Assembly: GCF_011764545.1 (NCBI RefSeq) | Contig: NZ_AP022870.1 | Span: forward strand, 1,348,001-1,412,000 | DNA from: Phytohabitans flavus | Lineage (GTDB): Bacteria > Actinomycetota > Actinomycetes > Mycobacteriales > Micromonosporaceae | Direction: 5' to 3' | DNA: 64,000 nt | In this document: piece after piece, positions 61,196 to 64,000 of the stretch | How positions within the stretch are numbered: position 1 is the first letter of the stretch | Layout: every line of letters begins with the position of its first letter | Notes under the pieces: generated by a model | Told to the model about the DNA's origin: nothing | What the model saw: only the letters and a program-made list of their open reading frames with translations | Databases searched by the model: none | Position numbers and translations under genes: made by a program

Positions 61196-61982
61196 CCTGG
61201 TGGTGAAGACCCTTCGCGACTACCGGCGCGCGTCGATCGGCTGGCTCCTCGGTATTAGCGCCTTCGTCGCCATCTATGCCGGATCGTGGGCCCAGTTCGA
61301 CGCCAACCCGGACGCCGCCGCGACCGCGACCGACGGCATCCCGCAGGGGGTCCGTGACGCGTTGGGTGTCCAGGACTTCAGCACCGGGGCGAACTACCTG
61401 CAGGGGACCATCTACTCGATCTTCGTTCCGCTACTTCTGATCATGGCAGCGGCGATGTTCGGAGCACGGGCCATCGCCGGCCCCGAAGACGCAAGGGTGC
61501 TCGACCTCTACCTGGCGAACCCGATCAGCCGCCGGCAGTTCGTGCTGCAGCGTTTCGTGGCCCTCACCGGGGTCCTCGTCGTTCTGGGCCTGGTGCCGTG
61601 GTTGCTGGTAAGCCTGTTCAACGCGTCGCTCGACATGGGTGTGCCGGCGGCGAACGTCGCCGCGGCGTCCCTCGGCCTGCTGCTCATCGGGGTTTGCTTC
61701 GGCACCCTCGCGCTCGCCGTAAGCTCGGTGGTCGGTCGTCGTTCGGTGGTGCTTGCCACGACGGGAGCGATCGCCGCCGGCACCTACGTGCTGCGGGTCG
61801 TCGGTGACCTGGTCGGTGGCCTGGGCTTCCTTCGTTGGCTGTCGCCTTTCCACTACTACCTCGGCGGCGACCCGCTCCGCGAGGGTTTCGACGTCGCCTA
61901 CCTGATCGTCCTGATGCTGATCCCGGCGGCGATGCTCGCCTTCGCCGTCATTCAGTTCGAGCGTCGCGACGTATCGACCTGA
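61185..61982 (+). CDS. ABC-2 type permease
   Basis: A 265-aa membrane protein with six hydrophobic segments: SIGWLLGISAFVAIYAG at the start, YSIFVPLLLIMAAAMFGARAI, then VALTGVLVVLGLVPWLLVSL, and three more toward YLIVLMLIPAAMLAFAV. The AGPEDARVLDLYLANPISRR loop is typical of ABC-2 permeases. GTG 61185 (VLPSLVVKTLRDYRR) has GAGGAG 7 bases upstream and overlaps the ATPase stop by 11 bases. The pair forms an exporter for a drug, lipid or antibiotic, substrate unknown. Confidence 0.88.
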   Translation: MLPSLVVKTLRDYRRASIGWLLGISAFVAIYAGSWAQFDANPDAAATATDGIPQGVRDALGVQDFSTGANYLQGTIYSIFVPLLLIMAAAMFGARAIAGPEDARVLDLYLANPISRRQFVLQRFVALTGVLVVLGLVPWLLVSLFNASLDMGVPAANVAAASLGLLLIGVCFGTLALAVSSVVGRRSVVLATTGAIAAGTYVLRVVGDLVGGLGFLRWLSPFHYYLGGDPLREGFDVAYLIVLMLIPAAMLAFAVIQFERRDVST

Positions 61983-62114
61983 CCCGCGGAACACGCGGCC
62001 GTCTGGTGTTGCGAGCCCCCGTCGCAAAGGCAGGCGGCCGCGTCCGCGTGGGGGACACGTTGCCCCGTACGATCGATACCCCATTACGGAACAAAGCCCG
62101 CGTGGAGCCCGACC

Positions 62115-63251
62115 GTGACAAGTAGCGCCCTGTCCGTGGCGGCTGCCACCGTGGCGGCGGAGACGCAGGTTCCCGCGGAGCTGCTGACCAGCTACCTGGA
62201 GATCATCGAAGCCGCGGTCCGCACCGGTCGCCGCCCGGACAACACCCGGCTCATCGCCTGCCGCCAGCATGGCAACGAGGCGGCGACCCGAGGAATCGCG
62301 CTACGAACGGTGATCAACAGTTGTCTACGTGTCACCGAGCTTGCCGCGCCAGGGCTGCCCGGCCTGGCCAGCGCACCGACCCCCACCGCAGCGCGCTCCG
62401 CCGCAGTGGCGCTCGTGGCGACCGTCCGGCACCTCGTGGACGCGCTCACCGAGGGGTACGAGCACGCACAGGCAGAGGCCGCGTTGGCCGGCGTCAGCGA
62501 CCGCCGGCAGTTCACGTACGACCTGTTGAACGGCAGCACCAGCCCGGGGCGCCTCGTCGAGCTCGCTCATCGCTTCGGGATCCAGCTCGCCGGGCGGCAT
62601 CAGGTGCTCGTCGCCCGTCTCCGTACCGGCTCCGCGCAGCTGCAGGCGGTGGCTGGCGACGTCGAGGACCGGCTGACCTCTCGATTCGGCCGCCAGAACG
62701 TGCTTGTCGCCAGCCAGAACGACCTGCTCGTTTGCGTCACGTCCGGCACGCTCCGGGGCGCCGCCGGCGAGCTCGCCCACCACCTGCTGACCGCACTCGG
62801 GGTCGAATCGGACTGGCAGATCGGCGTTGGGCGGCCACATCTCGGACCGCGAGGTGTTCAGGAGTCGTACGAGGAAGCCCGTGACGCCCTGACCCTCGCC
62901 GACCGGCTCGGCCTGGCCGCACCCGTCCTGCGGGCAGCCGACCTGCTGGTCTTTCCCGTGCTTCTTCGCGACCGTGGTGCCATCACCGACCTGGTGGAGA
63001 GCGTGTTGGCGCCGCTGATTGAGGCGCGCGGGGGAGCCGGGCCGATGCTGGAGACTCTCAGCACCTACTTCGACTCCCACGGCAACACCAACGCGACGGC
63101 CCGCTTGCTCTCCCTGAGCCCTCGTGCGGTCGCGTACCGTCTCGAACGCGTTCGCAGGCTGACCGGCTACGACCCGGATGACCCGACGCAACGGTTCACG
63201 CTGCAGACGGCGGTGCTGGGAGCCCGCCTGCTCGGCTGGCCCGAGAGCTGA
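62115..63251 (+). CDS. PucR-family transcriptional regulator
   Basis: A 378-aa regulator. The N-terminal half is helical with no recognised sensor; the middle has the GGDEF-like CdaR fold (GRHQVLVARL, then QNVLVASQNDLLVCV and WQIGVGRPHLGPRGVQESYEEARDAL). The C-terminal PucR HTH is clear (LETLSTYFDSHGNTNATARLL, then RAVAYRLERVRRLTG). Such proteins usually activate neighbouring catabolic or export genes in response to a small molecule. It starts with GTG 62115, 130 bases after the ABC-2 permease, and is the likely local regulator. Confidence 0.85.
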   Translation: MTSSALSVAAATVAAETQVPAELLTSYLEIIEAAVRTGRRPDNTRLIACRQHGNEAATRGIALRTVINSCLRVTELAAPGLPGLASAPTPTAARSAAVALVATVRHLVDALTEGYEHAQAEAALAGVSDRRQFTYDLLNGSTSPGRLVELAHRFGIQLAGRHQVLVARLRTGSAQLQAVAGDVEDRLTSRFGRQNVLVASQNDLLVCVTSGTLRGAAGELAHHLLTALGVESDWQIGVGRPHLGPRGVQESYEEARDALTLADRLGLAAPVLRAADLLVFPVLLRDRGAITDLVESVLAPLIEARGGAGPMLETLSTYFDSHGNTNATARLLSLSPRAVAYRLERVRRLTGYDPDDPTQRFTLQTAVLGARLLGWPES

Positions 63252-63283
63252 TCGCAACGTTGCCCGCAGCCAGGCAGCCGCGC

Positions 63284-64000
63284 CTACGCGGACTGTACCG
63301 ACGGCAAACCGTGGTTTGGCAGGGCGAACAGCCGGCGGTTGAGCCACATGCAAGGCTGGATCAGGATATCGACGAAGATCAGAAAACAGACGGTGCCGAC
63401 GCCGACCGGGCCGCCCATGACATAACCCGATACGAGCAGCACCATTTCCAGGCTGAGCTTCGCGGCCCAGAACGGCCACCGCCACCTCTGCACCATCGTG
63501 ATCGCGACCAGGTCCATCGCCCGGATCCCCACGCCACTCATGATGATCAGGGCCGAGCCGTAGGTGCACAGCACGGTTCCCAGCAGCATGATCGCGACAT
63601 TGGGCACCGGCACGTAGCCCGCGGCGTTCAGCCACCGGAGCAGATCGATCAAGCTACCGCAGAACAGGAATGTGAAGAAGGGCGAGACGACGGGGCGACG
63701 TCGATTCCACAGCGACCAAATAGCAATGCATACTGCCGCGACCGTGGCCTGCGCGATACCAATGGTTACCGGGAGCTGCTCCTGGAGGCCGAGGGCAAAC
63801 ACGTCCAACGGATCCGTGCCAAGGTCTGAATGGATGAAGAACGCCGCCCCCGTCGAGAAGGCCAGGCAACCGCCCAAGTAGATCAGCAGCCTTCCCCAGG
63901 AGTCCGTGAGGCGATTCCGCAAATCCCGACCAGCTCGACCTAACGTTCTCGTGTCCAACGATCGCTCCCAAGAATGTGGTTGTGGACAACGGTTTACCAA
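63284..64000 (-). CDS. YczE/YitT-like integral membrane protein (start may lie beyond the window)
   Basis: A 238-aa membrane protein with five to six helices: RLLIYLGGCLAFSTGAAFFI at the start, then FTFLFCGSLIDLLRWL, NVAIMLLGTVLCTYGSALII and FWAAKLSLEMVLLVSGYV. The FFIHSDLGTDPLDVFALGL and GVGIRAMDLVAI loops match the YczE/YyaS family (related to YitT). Function of the family is not established. The frame reaches the window edge, where TTG at 64000 could start it; an internal TTG near 63960 is also possible, so the 5' end is uncertain. It is convergent with the PucR gene. Confidence 0.65.
   Translation of the reverse strand: MVNRCPQPHSWERSLDTRTLGRAGRDLRNRLTDSWGRLLIYLGGCLAFSTGAAFFIHSDLGTDPLDVFALGLQEQLPVTIGIAQATVAAVCIAIWSLWNRRRPVVSPFFTFLFCGSLIDLLRWLNAAGYVPVPNVAIMLLGTVLCTYGSALIIMSGVGIRAMDLVAITMVQRWRWPFWAAKLSLEMVLLVSGYVMGGPVGVGTVCFLIFVDILIQPCMWLNRRLFALPNHGLPSVQSA

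Overview
The window is high-GC DNA from a filamentous actinomycete. The main grounds are G/C-biased third positions, frequent GTG/TTG starts, coupled ATGA/GTGA gene junctions and a DivIVA/Wag31-type protein. The families present (GPP34, DUF4188, BON, TIGR02960-like sigma factor, PucR) fit Micromonosporaceae or a relative, but the species cannot be fixed from the sequence.

Layout. (1) 1-9.5 kb: a plus-strand catabolic operon with the end of a sugar-type ABC permease, two NTF2-like proteins, a flavin monooxygenase, two aldehyde dehydrogenases, a beta-propeller protein and an IlvD/Edd dehydratase, followed by a FadR-type regulator and an SDR. (2) 10-16 kb: BON protein, family-2 glycosyltransferase, CPA1 Na+/H+ antiporter, small ORFs and a DivIVA protein. 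(3) 16.7-25.3 kb: a graveyard of broken genes. It holds three IS-transposase remnants, TetR, MDR, LLM, SDR and beta-helix fragments, a tRNA-like 3' end beside an integrase N-terminal fragment, and an SDR whose catalytic Tyr codon is TAG. A few intact genes lie among them (lipoprotein, TetR, SnoaL-like, DUF4188, a lower-GC secreted protein). (4) 25.3-33.4 kb: a drug-response module with a MacB/FtsX-type ABC transporter, a histidine kinase/response regulator pair, an MFS pump and a TetX-like FAD monooxygenase. (5) 33.5-37.5 kb: GPP34 protein, a peptidase S33 gene with a large internal deletion, SDR and a luciferase-like oxidoreductase. (6) 37.5-54.5 kb: a contractile injection system (eCIS / phage-tail-like particle). 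(7) 54.6-64 kb: MFS exporters, ECF sigma factor, SDR, ABC-2 exporter, PucR regulator and a YczE-like membrane protein.

The most interesting system is the eCIS. One minus-strand, tightly coupled operon runs from 54475 down to 38625: unknown 313-aa protein, sheath, tube, small protein, 1025-aa protein with a glycine-rich linker and a hydrophobic segment, 583-aa protein with an HNH-like C-terminus, two hub-like small proteins, VgrG spike, gp25, baseplate J, gp7-like wedge and fibre. A small P-loop ATPase (plus strand) and a spike-tip-like protein (minus strand) sit at its end. The HNH-like protein is a candidate toxic cargo encoded inside the structural operon. No classical large AAA+ ATPase, LysM protein or DUF4255 cap was recognised.

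A recurrent technical signal affects interpretation. Ten reading frames (flavin monooxygenase, IlvD/Edd, glycosyltransferase, MDR fragment, ISAs1 fragment, MFS pump, FAD monooxygenase, SDR, baseplate J, sheath) are each restored by adding one G or C to a short G/C run. All ten have the same sign and the same context, so I read most as homopolymer under-calling in the assembly rather than decay. The in-frame TAG at 22095 and the large truncations do not fit that explanation and look like real gene loss.
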